Positions 16,822-25,410 of a DNA stretch of 32,582 nucleotides are shown here, piece by piece. Position numbers and translations under genes: made by a program. Source of the stretch: UBA1424 sp041669225 (GTDB lineage Bacteria; Bacillota_I; Bacilli_A; RFN20; CAG-826); the NCBI GenBank assembly GCA_041669225.1, contig JBAYBO010000005.1, forward strand, positions 1 through 32,582, given 5' to 3'. The number at the start of each line of letters is the position of its first letter. Positions within the stretch are counted from its first letter, which is position 1. The notes below the pieces were generated by a model that had not been told where the DNA came from, made no database searches, and worked only from the letters and a program-made list of their open reading frames with translations.

Positions 16822-18000
16822 CTACTTATAAATATTCAAAAGTTCAGCTGCACAGGAATTTATCTCAAGGCCGCGCGCCAAAAGGGCCTTATAAATGTGT
16901 TCATCGTTTACATTTGGTTTTTGGAAACTGGACAAACCATCTGCCCACAAATGTACATCAAGTGGTAAATACTTCACTAAACCAATCTCTAAGTCAATTG
17001 TTTGAGGGAAGTTATTTGAAACTATCGTGGGACAACCAGCAAGTTGCGATTCCAAAGCAGCGATGCCAAAACCCTCAAAAAGCGATGGCATAAGGAAATA
17101 ATCAAACAAGTGAAGCCAGTTAGCAACATCATTTCTTGGACCGATGAATAATATCCTATCCTGATGCTTTGCCAACTGCTTGATTGACGATAATGTACCA
17201 CCGTCAACTCCGCCAAGAACCAAATAATATTTGTCACTTCCTTGTGAGAGCAAATCAAACAAATGAATCAAAAATTGCTGATTTTTTTTATCTTCGAAAC
17301 GCGATATATTTCCCAAGATGATTTTGTCTCGTGGAATATGGTAGTCGGCATATAACTGATCAAGGTTTTCTTCTTTAATTGATTGAAAAAGTTTAGGGTT
17401 GATGGCATTTTTGATGACAACACCATTTTTTTTGAAAAATCTTGTTCCGAAAATATCTTCTCCAGCCTCCTCTGAGCAAGCTAAAAATTTATCTGCATTT
17501 AAACGGCAAGTTGCACGTTTGAAAGACATGACTATTTTTTGTGCGAAATTGAAGCGAATACCTGTCAGGGTGTCATGGGCGTGGCAAACGATTGTGGCAA
17601 TCTTTTTTCTCTTCGCAATTCGAGCATAAAGAGCACTATCAAAATTGGCATTACAATGAACCACATGATAATATTCATGTTCCTTTAAAAATTTCTTGAA
17701 GTGGCGCGCTGCTTCAAACAGTCCTTTTTTACTGGGCGCTAATCCTTGATACAAGTTTCCGCCGAGGGCTATTAATCGCTTTTTTTGTTCTTCATCGACA
17801 ACATTAAAACAATATACGTCAAACGTAACATTATCCTTTCTTAGAGCTTCGAAATAATTCAAAATGAAGCTTTCCGTACCACCTTTGAGGAAGGCTCCTA
17901 CAACGTGAAGGACGCGGAACTCTTGAAGTGGCGAATTCTGCCCGCGTTCTTTTGTTTTTAATTCACTAAAATGAAGTGAAGATATACGATTATTTTTCAT
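16822..18000 (-). CDS. Family 4 glycosyltransferase (EpsF-like)
   Basis: A 392-residue GT-B glycosyltransferase. The N-terminal acceptor domain begins VLHVVGAFLKGGTESFIL, the glycine-rich opening common in EpsF/CapM-type GT4 enzymes. The C-terminal donor domain includes GNISRFEDKKNQQFLI, LFIGPRNDVANWL and MPSLFEGFGIAALESQLAG, which holds the E-x7-E type motif. It transfers a sugar with retention of configuration to the growing lipid-linked chain. The ~24 residues before VLHVVG are polar. It overlaps the upstream GT4 gene by 11 bases, so it is translated from the same transcript. Confidence 0.93.
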   Translation of the reverse strand: MKNNRISSLHFSELKTKERGQNSPLQEFRVLHVVGAFLKGGTESFILNYFEALRKDNVTFDVYCFNVVDEEQKKRLIALGGNLYQGLAPSKKGLFEAARHFKKFLKEHEYYHVVHCNANFDSALYARIAKRKKIATIVCHAHDTLTGIRFNFAQKIVMSFKRATCRLNADKFLACSEEAGEDIFGTRFFKKNGVVIKNAINPKLFQSIKEENLDQLYADYHIPRDKIILGNISRFEDKKNQQFLIHLFDLLSQGSDKYYLVLGGVDGGTLSSIKQLAKHQDRILFIGPRNDVANWLHLFDYFLMPSLFEGFGIAALESQLAGCPTIVSNNFPQTIDLEIGLVKYLPLDVHLWADGLSSFQKPNVNDEHIYKALLARGLEINSCAAELLNIYK

Positions 18001-19186
18001 TACTTATTCTCTGATAAATATTCAAATATTCTTCAGCTGATGCTTTTACAGAATATTTTTCATCCGCCATCTTCATAATATAGTGCTTGTCATTTTGAGT
18101 CATTAATACTTTATTTAAACTTGCAACAAGAGATGAGACGTCGCCATTTTCAACAAATGACGAGTATTCCTTAATCGCAATCGCTTCCGGTCCACCTGAA
18201 AGAAAACCCACAACTGGCGTTCCACATATTAATGATTCGGCAACAACCATAGAAAACGTTTCTCTTTTACTCAATAGTAAACTAGCGTCTGCATAATAAT
18301 AGTACTTTGCCAAATCGGAAGACTTAACACGACCGACAAAAATAATGTTTTCGATAATTTTCTTTTCGGTGGAACCTATAACCACAAAAATTTCTTCAGG
18401 GCAAAGTTTAGCAATTTCAAAAATATATGATCCACCTTTTTCAACTTCGTCAAAATTTGCCGTGACATAAAGCACGATTTTCTTGTTCAGTGGATTAACG
18501 CTCGTATAAGGATTCTCTTCATTGCGAATATTCGTTAGTTCAAGACTTACACCGTTTAAAACTGTGCTAATAGGAAATGAACTAAATATTGGCGATTGTT
18601 TTACACGATCAGTAAGCCATGGCGACACGCCAGTCACGTGAATTCCGATCATTCCTTCAAAAGCTTTTTTCATTTTTATATAAAAAGAATGAGTGCGGTT
18701 AAGGGAAAATGGCCCGTTAAACTCTTTGACACGCGGACACCCGCGACACTCTTTATTTTTCCAGTTATCACACCATAAAGAATACCCACAGTTGGCGGTA
18801 AACATAAAATCGGAATGGTTAGTCAAGACAACTTTGAGTTTATTAATTTTAATAAATTTTATGAGACGATAAATATTTGTGAAGTATCCATTAATACAAT
18901 GGATGTGAACGATGTCTGGTTCGATTTTCTGAATGATTTTTATAAGCTTGTTTGTTGAGAAAAGCATCCCCCCATACATATTGCCCGTTATCTTAGAAAA
19001 AAAGTGATGCACATTAGCCTCAAATTCATTACCAACTTTATAAATATCTTTTTCTTTTATCAATTGGCCACGACCATAGGCAACACTAACTTCATGTCCA
19101 AGTGCGGAGTAATAATCATAAAGATTATTTACAATAACTCCCGTGCTTCCTTTGTTATAAACAACATTTATTAGTAATATTTTCAT
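17990..19186 (-). CDS. Family 4 glycosyltransferase (WcaC-like)
   Basis: A 398-residue GT-B enzyme. The start MKILLINVVYNKGSTGVIVN and a Cys cluster in the N-terminal domain (CGYSLWCDNWKNKECRGCP) are typical of the WcaC-like GT4 group, where HSDFMFTANCGYS precedes the cluster. The donor domain shows IFVGRVKSSDLAKYYYYADA and SKRETFSMVVAESLICGTPV. It would act at the cytoplasmic side on the lipid-linked glycan. It follows the GT14 gene by 19 bases and overlaps the next GT4 by 11. The donor sugar is unknown. Confidence 0.93.
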   Translation of the reverse strand: MKILLINVVYNKGSTGVIVNNLYDYYSALGHEVSVAYGRGQLIKEKDIYKVGNEFEANVHHFFSKITGNMYGGMLFSTNKLIKIIQKIEPDIVHIHCINGYFTNIYRLIKFIKINKLKVVLTNHSDFMFTANCGYSLWCDNWKNKECRGCPRVKEFNGPFSLNRTHSFYIKMKKAFEGMIGIHVTGVSPWLTDRVKQSPIFSSFPISTVLNGVSLELTNIRNEENPYTSVNPLNKKIVLYVTANFDEVEKGGSYIFEIAKLCPEEIFVVIGSTEKKIIENIIFVGRVKSSDLAKYYYYADASLLLSKRETFSMVVAESLICGTPVVGFLSGGPEAIAIKEYSSFVENGDVSSLVASLNKVLMTQNDKHYIMKMADEKYSVKASAEEYLNIYQRISNEK

Positions 19187-19205
19187 TGTGCTTTATGAGG
19201 TATCG

Positions 19206-20117
19206 CTACTCACCCTTCTTAGATAAGGTATATTCTATCTTATCAATTAAATCTTTAGATTTGACGCTATTAAATTTTCTGGCAAAGAAGAATCTGTCGG
19301 TTTGATCTGTCATTAATGCTTCGTAATCTGATAGGTCAAACACCTTTGGCTTCCCATCTGACCAATCCTGATAAACTTTGCTGGCTCTTATTATGTCCTG
19401 TGGTTCACAATTAAAAGCAAAAATTCTCTTACGAAAAACAGGGTTGTTTGCTGCTAGTGACATAAAAAAAACTTCTTCGGAAGCAAGGGTCTTATGAAAG
19501 ACTTCTTGAACAACGTTTTCTTTAGAAAGCATATAAGTAACGAAATCTTCGGGAATCGAAAACCATTCCCAGCCATTCCATAACGGATAAAGGCTTTCAT
19601 TTACTTTCCTTAGACGGTTGATAAACACCAATGCTTGTAGTCTACCCAAAAATAAACTCAATCCTTTAACTATTTTACTTAATCTAAAAGCATCCGTTTC
19701 AATGAATGGATAATAGAATTTAGCTCGGTTGACTATTAGCTTATAATTCGGTCTTTGATTCACATGAAAATATAATAATGAATCACTATTCTTATCAAAG
19801 AATTCGTGAATCGAATCTTGACTTTTTACAGGTAGGGCGTTTTCGGCAAGTAAATGATAATAATCATAGCTTCCATTATTCTTAGCGTATTCCATCAAAC
19901 GAAAAGTGGCATTAGTTTGCGAATAACCGCCCCAGTATACCTTTGTTCGAGGAATTAGAAACAAATGTGATTTAGATGATTTCAAGTTGATAACTTTGTT
20001 ACATTTTAGATCGACATGCACAAAAATATCATTACGTTCGTCATCGACAAAATCAATTGAGCGCTGCAAACAATCCAAATCATTGTGTGCTAAGTATAAG
20101 TAAGCGTGTTTCTTCAT
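19206..20117 (-). CDS. Family 14 (core-2/I-branching type) glycosyltransferase
   Basis: A 303-residue member of the beta-1,6-N-acetylglucosaminyltransferase-like GT14 family. The N-terminus KKHAYLYLAHNDLDCLQRSI, then IFVHVDLKC, VYWGGYSQTNATFRLMEYA and YDYYHLLAENALPVKS follow the family order; GW-x-W-FSIPEDFVTYML and TLASEEVFFMSL are the later motifs, including the catalytic acidic segment. Bacterial members are found in capsule and exopolysaccharide clusters and add GlcNAc, xylose or other sugars. It is first in the minus-strand run that ends at 10366. No strong ribosome site precedes its ATG; an AAAGG lies about a dozen bases away. Confidence 0.9.
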   Translation of the reverse strand: MKKHAYLYLAHNDLDCLQRSIDFVDDERNDIFVHVDLKCNKVINLKSSKSHLFLIPRTKVYWGGYSQTNATFRLMEYAKNNGSYDYYHLLAENALPVKSQDSIHEFFDKNSDSLLYFHVNQRPNYKLIVNRAKFYYPFIETDAFRLSKIVKGLSLFLGRLQALVFINRLRKVNESLYPLWNGWEWFSIPEDFVTYMLSKENVVQEVFHKTLASEEVFFMSLAANNPVFRKRIFAFNCEPQDIIRASKVYQDWSDGKPKVFDLSDYEALMTDQTDRFFFARKFNSVKSKDLIDKIEYTLSKKGE

Positions 20118-20165
20118 CTTATTGTTTTACCTTTGCTTTTCTAACATAGCAAGCTAATTGCCATA

Positions 20166-20171
20166 ATTATA
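20166..20171 (-). promoter_or_regulatory. Candidate -10 for the nine-gene minus-strand run
   Basis: A perfect TATAAT on the minus strand about 49 bases upstream of the GT14 ATG. No good -35 is visible at 16-18 bp. The implied leader would be roughly 42 bases. Confidence 0.35.
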
Positions 20172-20336
20172 TTACACAAAATATAAAGAAAGATAACCAT
20201 TATGGAATAAGCTTACCAAGTTCAAAACGATATTAAGAGTAAAAATAATCAAATCTTCGCTTTTATAGCATCACAAGCCTCTAAGTTTTTAGTTTACAAA
20301 ATTAGTAAAAATGCACATATTTTATAGTAAAATAAT

Positions 20337-20365
20337 GTGACAGTGAGTATTATTACATTTAAAGT
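20337..20365 (+). promoter_or_regulatory. Candidate promoter of the capD-transketolase operon
   Basis: GTGACA (20337-20342, one mismatch to TTGACA), a 17-bp spacer and TAAAGT (20360-20365, two mismatches to TATAAT). The start would be near 20372, giving a leader of about 36 bases that contains GGGGTG (20395-20400), a good ribosome site for ATG 20408. Confidence 0.4.
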
Positions 20366-20407
20366 CTTAGCATAACTTTTATTTTCATGATAGCGGGGTG
20401 ATTGTTA

Positions 20408-22282
20408 ATGAAATATATGTTCACTAAAAAAAATGTATTGTCAACTTTAGGTTTTGTCCTAGTTGATATTTTAATTGTCGGCGCAGTGTATGCACTATTC
20501 ATATTAGCCTCTTACCGTAACATAGTGGTCTTGGACTCGATACAGCTTACCGTTGCAATATTAACCGGTGTTGCTTTAATTCTTTTTGTTGAATTAACTT
20601 TCGTGTTTTCCGGTGTTTATGGAATCATCGTAACAAATTTCGGAATTCTTGAAGCCATCAAGGTTATGGGTATTACCTTTATCGACGTCTTGCTTTTTTA
20701 CCTTGTCGTTTATTTAATTCCTGATAATTTTTTGCCACATATAAAACCGGAAGTATATTTCCTTGGTCTTCTTGTTATTGTCTTTCTTGTGCCCGCGATG
20801 AGATACGTTAAGCGGGTAACTCGATTTGTTCTAACAACTCTATCAAAAAAAGGCAAAACGGTTCGAACTCTCGTTATAGGCGCAGGTTCAGCCGCCAAAA
20901 TTGTTATTGATGAGGCACGGAATAACCCTCGTTCGCATAATGACGTTGTCGCCGTCATTGATGATGACAGAAACAAAATCGGAGGATCGTTTTCAAACAT
21001 TCCCGTTAAGGGGCCAATCTCGCGAATCGGTGAAATCATAGATTACATGGAAGTTGAAGAAGTAATAATTGCCATTGCCAATATTTCTTCGCAGCGTCTT
21101 AAAGAGATTATCAAAGCACTTGATGCGTGTAATGTCCGTGTTAAACGTCTTCCACTTCTATCAGAAATGCAAGGAGCTCGTGCAATCAACATATTTGATG
21201 TTGACATGGATGAACTTCTAGGTCGCGAACCAGTAAAGTTAGATAACAAAGAGCTTTCAAAAATGTTTGATGGAGCGACAATTCTTGTTACGGGGGCTGG
21301 TGGCTCAATTGGTTCTAAACTAGTCAACCAAATTTATGATGCAAAACCGGCTCGTCTTGTTCTTTTCGATATCTATGAAAATGGTGTTTATGATGTACAA
21401 CAAAAACTATTGATGAAAGCTCGCAAAGTGTTTAACAAAACCGAAGTTGAAGTTCTCATCGGTTCGACGTATAACGAACAAAGAATGGAACAAATCTTTA
21501 AAAAGTATAAGCCTGATTACGTTTATCATGCCGCTGCATATAAGCATGTTCCATTAATGGAAGAGAGTCCGCAAGAGGCAATTCGAACAAATGTTTTTGG
21601 CACATATAACGTCGCCTATCTGGCCAACAAGTATCATGCCAAAAAAATGATATTAGTCTCGACCGATAAAGCTGTTCGCTCCACGAATGTGATGGGTGCT
21701 ACTAAACGCTTTGCGGAAATGATAATCCAACACTTTTCGCAATTAACCACAACAACTAAATACGCGGCTGTTCGCTTTGGTAACGTCCTCGGAAGCAGTG
21801 GAAGCGTAATTCCACTATTTAAAAAGCAAATTCTTGAAGGCGGACCAATTACGGTTACTGATGAAAGAATCACTCGTTTCTTCATGACAATTGATGAGTC
21901 TGTCTCGTTAATTCTTCAATGTTCAATATATGCCAATAAAGGAGAAATATTTATTCTTGATATGGGTGAGCCTGTCAAAATTATTTCTTTAGCGGAAAAA
22001 ATGATTCGCCAATCTGGCCATATGCCTTATAAAGAAATTGATATTAAAATAACTGGATTAAGACCTGGCGAGAAGTTATATGAAGAGATTTTGATTGATG
22101 TCGAAAAACACAAGAAAACCGAAAACAAAAAGATATATATTGAAGATTGCACTACTGATTTCGATATTGACAAAGATATCAGCAACATTTCGCAAGTATT
22201 TGATTTAGAAAGCAATCAGGAAGTCAAAGAATTATTGTCCTCAATTGTCACAACTTATAGTTGCAAAATCAAACCGGAATAA
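20408..22282 (+). CDS. capD: CapD/PglF-type membrane UDP-sugar 4,6-dehydratase
   Basis: A 624-residue protein of the FlaA1/CapD/PglF/WbpM type. Four N-terminal membrane segments (to ~residue 130) are followed by a CoA-binding-like Rossmann domain (LVIGAGSAAKIVIDEA) and the SDR catalytic domain from ~290 (ILVTGAGGSIGSKLV, HAAAYKHVPLME, LVSTDKAV, then Met429-x3-Lys433 in VMGATKRFAE). Met in place of the usual Tyr is normal for this large membrane-bound subgroup. It converts UDP-GlcNAc to UDP-2-acetamido-2,6-dideoxy-4-hexulose, a precursor of FucNAc, QuiNAc or bacillosamine-type sugars. GGGGTG 7 bases upstream selects ATG 20408 over a TTG at 20402. First gene of a four-gene operon. The exact final sugar is not determined. 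Confidence 0.93.
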   Translation: MKYMFTKKNVLSTLGFVLVDILIVGAVYALFILASYRNIVVLDSIQLTVAILTGVALILFVELTFVFSGVYGIIVTNFGILEAIKVMGITFIDVLLFYLVVYLIPDNFLPHIKPEVYFLGLLVIVFLVPAMRYVKRVTRFVLTTLSKKGKTVRTLVIGAGSAAKIVIDEARNNPRSHNDVVAVIDDDRNKIGGSFSNIPVKGPISRIGEIIDYMEVEEVIIAIANISSQRLKEIIKALDACNVRVKRLPLLSEMQGARAINIFDVDMDELLGREPVKLDNKELSKMFDGATILVTGAGGSIGSKLVNQIYDAKPARLVLFDIYENGVYDVQQKLLMKARKVFNKTEVEVLIGSTYNEQRMEQIFKKYKPDYVYHAAAYKHVPLMEESPQEAIRTNVFGTYNVAYLANKYHAKKMILVSTDKAVRSTNVMGATKRFAEMIIQHFSQLTTTTKYAAVRFGNVLGSSGSVIPLFKKQILEGGPITVTDERITRFFMTIDESVSLILQCSIYANKGEIFILDMGEPVKIISLAEKMIRQSGHMPYKEIDIKITGLRPGEKLYEEILIDVEKHKKTENKKIYIEDCTTDFDIDKDISNISQVFDLESNQEVKELLSSIVTTYSCKIKPE

Positions 22283-22285
22283 AAA

Positions 22286-23587
22286 ATGATTGAAAACAAA
22301 AAGATTCGTCTTTTAATCATCTCGAACAACTGCTTATCGCTTACAAACTCGAACGGCAGAACGCTTTTCAATTTTGTTTCTTCGTTTGCTAATAACGAAG
22401 TTGCAAACTTTTATATTCATGATGAAATGCCAAACCTTACTACTCACACAAATTTTTATCGCGTCACAGATCGCGAAGCTCTCTCGGCTTATAAATCAAG
22501 AATTCCCATTGAAGGTTTGATTGGAAAAAAAGATGCATCACAAGCCTTAACTTCTATTAGCAAAAAGAGTCGCCAAAAAACTAAGAAAAACCCATTAACT
22601 TCTCTCGCTCGCGAAATTATTTGGAATAGTGCAGCTTGGAAGGCAAAAAGTTTTGAGAAATGGATTGATGATTTTTCACCGACTCATCTATTACTGCAAG
22701 CGGGAGACGCCCCTTTTTTGTTTCGCCTTGCTAGAAAAATTGCCAAAAAAAGAAACATTCCTTTAATCATCTACAATAGCGAGGATTACTATTTCAAAGA
22801 ATATAATTACATGGAACGCAAATATTCATTTCTCTATCCCTTTTTCCGCCACCGTTTAGTTAATGATATGAAAAAGACCATTAGAAAGTCTTCACTATGC
22901 ATTTATATTTCGGAAGCGTTGATGAACCATTTTATTCAAGCTATCCCCCATCGAGCAGACTACATTATGACTTCTTCATCTTTTAGTGAAGAGAATCAGG
23001 TCACAAGGACAAAATCAAAAGAAGAAGTTAACATCTCCTATCTTGGAAATTTCAATCTCGGAAGGGAACTACCTTTAATCGAAATTGCAACGCTTTTAAA
23101 TAAACGCAATTTGAAACTCCACGTCTATGGAAACGGCAATGAAGAGGCGGTCGAAGCGATTAAGCAATGCTCGGCAATCATCTATCATGGTTTTGCCACT
23201 TATGATGGTGTAAAGGAAGTCATGAGACAAAGCAGTTTACTTATTCATGTCGAAGCTTTTTCTGATTATGCCATTAAAGATTTGCGATTTTCTTTTTCCA
23301 CAAAAATTGCCGATAGTTTATCAAGCCGAGTTCCTTTTCTTGTTTATATTCCAAAAGAACTTGCCTGCAATGAGTATTTAAAAATGGCAATTAGCGACTT
23401 TGTCGTTAACAATCCACAGGACCTTGAAAGTACTCTTAATAATTTTTTAGACGGTAAATTACAATATCCAAATGGGAAATTACTTGATGAAGTGATTGAA
23501 AAAAATCACTCTTTAGTCAATAATCAAAATAAATTTCGAAATCTTTTAGCAAGCATCTCTTGCTCAAAAGGAGCAATGGATGAATAA
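22286..23587 (+). CDS. Probable GT-B (family 4-like) glycosyltransferase
   Basis: A 433-residue protein with the two-domain GT-B layout. The N-terminus IRLLIISNNCLSLTNSNGRT and FSPTHLLLQAGDAPFLFRLA correspond to the acceptor domain. The C-terminal part has NISYLGNFNLGRELPLIEIA, LHVYGNGNEEAVEAI, IIYHGFATYDGVKEVMRQSS and FSTKIADSLSSRVPFLV, which mirror donor-site blocks of GT4 enzymes, though the E-x7-E motif is not obvious. It likely transfers a sugar in this pathway. It begins 3 bases after the capD stop and overlaps the transketolase N-subunit by 8 bases. Confidence 0.75.
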   Translation: MIENKKIRLLIISNNCLSLTNSNGRTLFNFVSSFANNEVANFYIHDEMPNLTTHTNFYRVTDREALSAYKSRIPIEGLIGKKDASQALTSISKKSRQKTKKNPLTSLAREIIWNSAAWKAKSFEKWIDDFSPTHLLLQAGDAPFLFRLARKIAKKRNIPLIIYNSEDYYFKEYNYMERKYSFLYPFFRHRLVNDMKKTIRKSSLCIYISEALMNHFIQAIPHRADYIMTSSSFSEENQVTRTKSKEEVNISYLGNFNLGRELPLIEIATLLNKRNLKLHVYGNGNEEAVEAIKQCSAIIYHGFATYDGVKEVMRQSSLLIHVEAFSDYAIKDLRFSFSTKIADSLSSRVPFLVYIPKELACNEYLKMAISDFVVNNPQDLESTLNNFLDGKLQYPNGKLLDEVIEKNHSLVNNQNKFRNLLASISCSKGAMDE

Positions 23588-24440
23588 AAGTAACTATAAC
23601 AGTGTTGAATTAGCATGGCTCATAAGACGTCACGGAATTGAGATGACACACTTATCTCAAGGTTCACATATCGCCTCTGTTTTATCGGTGGCCGACATTC
23701 TTGGTGTACTTTACGCTGACATCATTAATGTCTATCCAGGTGATCCAGCAAATATTAATCGCGACTATTTCGTTTTAAGCAAGGGTCATGCCGGCGCGGC
23801 CATCTATGCCGTTTTGGCTGAACGAGGATTTTTTAGTCGCGAGATATTAAAAAGCCATTACCAAAACGGCAGTAAACTATCAGGTCATGTTTCGCATAAA
23901 GAAGTTCCAGGAGTTGATGCTTCAACTGGCTCATTAGGACACGGCCTTTCTTACGCCGTCGGCATCGCATTGGCATTAAAAAAACTAGGACGCATAAATA
24001 AAGTCTATGTTATTCTTGGCGATGGAGAATGCGACGAAGGTGCCGTATGGGAAGCAGCATTGATGGCCAACGAATATCAACTTGATAATTTAATTGCAAT
24101 CGTTGACCGCAACCAAATGCAAAGTCTCGATTTCACTGAAAAAACTGCGAAATTGGAGCCTTTTTTGCAGAAATGGCTCGCTTTTAATTGGCAAGCAACC
24201 GAGATTGATGGTCACGATCACCTGGCCCTTCTCACGGCAATGAAAGATGCTCAAAAGGCTTATGGACCATTCGTCATAATCGCTGATACGGTTAAAGGTA
24301 AGGGTGTCTCTTTCATGGAATTAAACATTCTTTGGCATTATCGTTTTCCTCATGCCGGAAACGAATATAATCAAGCGCTTAAAGAACTTAGGAACAATAA
24401 ACCAAAATTATTAAATGATCCATACGAGGAGAATAAGTAA
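23580..24440 (+). CDS. Transketolase, N-terminal subunit
   Basis: A 286-residue protein matching the thiamine-diphosphate (pyrimidine-distal) half of transketolase. LSKGHAGAAIYAVLAERG, STGSLGHGLSYAVGIALAL and the ThDP motif GDGECDEG (147-154) with Asn178 (VDRNQM) are intact. With the next gene it forms a heteromeric transketolase that moves two-carbon ketol units between sugar phosphates. AGGAG six bases before the ATG is a good ribosome site, and it overlaps the GT-like gene by 8 bases. Its place between capD and a polymerase module suggests it makes a special sugar precursor for the polysaccharide, although a housekeeping role cannot be excluded. Confidence 0.93.
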   Translation: MNKSNYNSVELAWLIRRHGIEMTHLSQGSHIASVLSVADILGVLYADIINVYPGDPANINRDYFVLSKGHAGAAIYAVLAERGFFSREILKSHYQNGSKLSGHVSHKEVPGVDASTGSLGHGLSYAVGIALALKKLGRINKVYVILGDGECDEGAVWEAALMANEYQLDNLIAIVDRNQMQSLDFTEKTAKLEPFLQKWLAFNWQATEIDGHDHLALLTAMKDAQKAYGPFVIIADTVKGKGVSFMELNILWHYRFPHAGNEYNQALKELRNNKPKLLNDPYEENK

Positions 24441-25363
24441 TGCGTACTACCTTTGTTGAAATATTAATTCAAAGAGCTAGACAAGATAAAAGCATTCAGC
24501 TTGTTACCGGTGACTTGGGCTTTGGTGTTTTACAACCATTTATTGATCAATTGCCCCAGCAATATACGAATGCTGGTGTCGCTGAGCAAAATATGATGGC
24601 AATGGCGGGAGGTATGGCCTCTGTAGGTTTAGTGCCCGTCGTCTATTCTATCGGCAATTTCCCAACACTTAGATGCTATGAACAAATCCGTAATGATGTC
24701 TGCTATTATAACGCCAATGTCAAAATCATTTGTATCGGAGGCGGTTTTACTTATGGGGCACTTGGCATGAGTCATCACGCCACTGAAGACATTGCTATTA
24801 TGAGAGCGCTCCCTCGCATGCATGTTTTTACACCTTCAGATCGGATTGAAGCCAGATTCTTAATTAATTTGATGTTTGACATAAAAGCACCCGTGTATTT
24901 GCGCTTAGAACGCGATAGTCTTATCGACCTGCATCGGCCTAATTATGAATTCAAGCTCGGTGCTCCCGCTTTGATGAGTGATAACAAAGCTGAGAGTGCT
25001 ATTATTGCCTATGGTACGATTTCGAAGGTTGCACTTGATGTCAGTGCGAAGGTAAACGAACAAGGTTATAAATTGGATGCCTATTCAATGCCATCTTTAA
25101 AACCAATCGATAATCAAGAGATGATTGAAGTATTAAAAAAATACAAGATTATTTATACTCTTGAGGAACACAATATTATTGGCGGCCTTGCCAGTATCGT
25201 AAGCGAAATCATCGCTCGTAACAATCTCAATGTTCGCCTCATCCCATTTGCGATTAATGACAAATTGTGTTCTGATGTCGGAGACCAAGAATATTTACGA
25301 AAAGCAAACGAAATTAATTTCGAATCAGTATATATGATAGTTATAAAAAATAGTCGGCAATAA
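24440..25363 (+). CDS. Transketolase, C-terminal subunit
   Basis: A 307-residue partner to the preceding gene. It carries the pyrimidine-binding domain of transketolase with GVAEQNMMAMAGGMA (the activating Glu at 49) and YSIGNFPTLRCYEQIRNDV, then the C-terminal domain (YSMPSLKPID, YTLEEHNIIGGL). The two genes share one base (TAATG) and GAGGAG precedes the start, so expression is coupled. Split transketolases of this size are common in archaea and many anaerobes. A hairpin terminator begins within the stop codon, so this is the last gene of the capD operon. Confidence 0.93.
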   Translation: MRTTFVEILIQRARQDKSIQLVTGDLGFGVLQPFIDQLPQQYTNAGVAEQNMMAMAGGMASVGLVPVVYSIGNFPTLRCYEQIRNDVCYYNANVKIICIGGGFTYGALGMSHHATEDIAIMRALPRMHVFTPSDRIEARFLINLMFDIKAPVYLRLERDSLIDLHRPNYEFKLGAPALMSDNKAESAIIAYGTISKVALDVSAKVNEQGYKLDAYSMPSLKPIDNQEMIEVLKKYKIIYTLEEHNIIGGLASIVSEIIARNNLNVRLIPFAINDKLCSDVGDQEYLRKANEINFESVYMIVIKNSRQ

Positions 25364-25387
25364 GCGCGCGTTTAAATGCGCGTTTTT
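25362..25387 (+). terminator. Rho-independent terminator after the transketolase operon
   Basis: A ten-pair stem (AAGCGCGCGT with ATGCGCGTTT, two G-U pairs) closes a TTAA loop and runs into five T residues (25383-25387). It overlaps the stop codon of the transketolase C-subunit and lies directly before the promoter of the next gene pair, separating the two transcription units. Confidence 0.75.
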
Positions 25388-25394
25388 ATCAATG

Positions 25395-25403
25395 TGATAT
25401 AAT
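25395..25403 (+). promoter_or_regulatory. Extended -10 promoter giving a leaderless mRNA
   Basis: TGA-TATAAT is a perfect extended -10. It is followed by seven bases (TTGAAGC) and ATG 25411, so the transcript should begin at about the start codon. There is no Shine-Dalgarno. The -35 position falls in the terminator stem and shows no consensus, which extended -10 promoters tolerate. Confidence 0.6.
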
Positions 25404-25410
25404 TTGAAGC

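Larger units (their letters stand above)
20118..20407. other. Divergent regulatory region between the two large operons
   Basis: These 290 AT-rich bases separate GT14 (minus) from capD (plus) and contain no plausible gene. A TATAAT on the minus strand (20171-20166) and a GTGACA/TAAAGT pair on the plus strand are the promoter candidates. A small hairpin, TTTAC/GTAAA with a 7-base loop, lies near 20294-20310. A second weak plus-strand pair, TTTACA (20293-20298) and CATATT (20316-20321), has a 17-bp spacer. Confidence 0.5.

Noticed and set aside
20402..20407. TTG start for the CapD-like gene
   Set aside because: Only one base separates it from GGGGTG; ATG 20408 has correct spacing.
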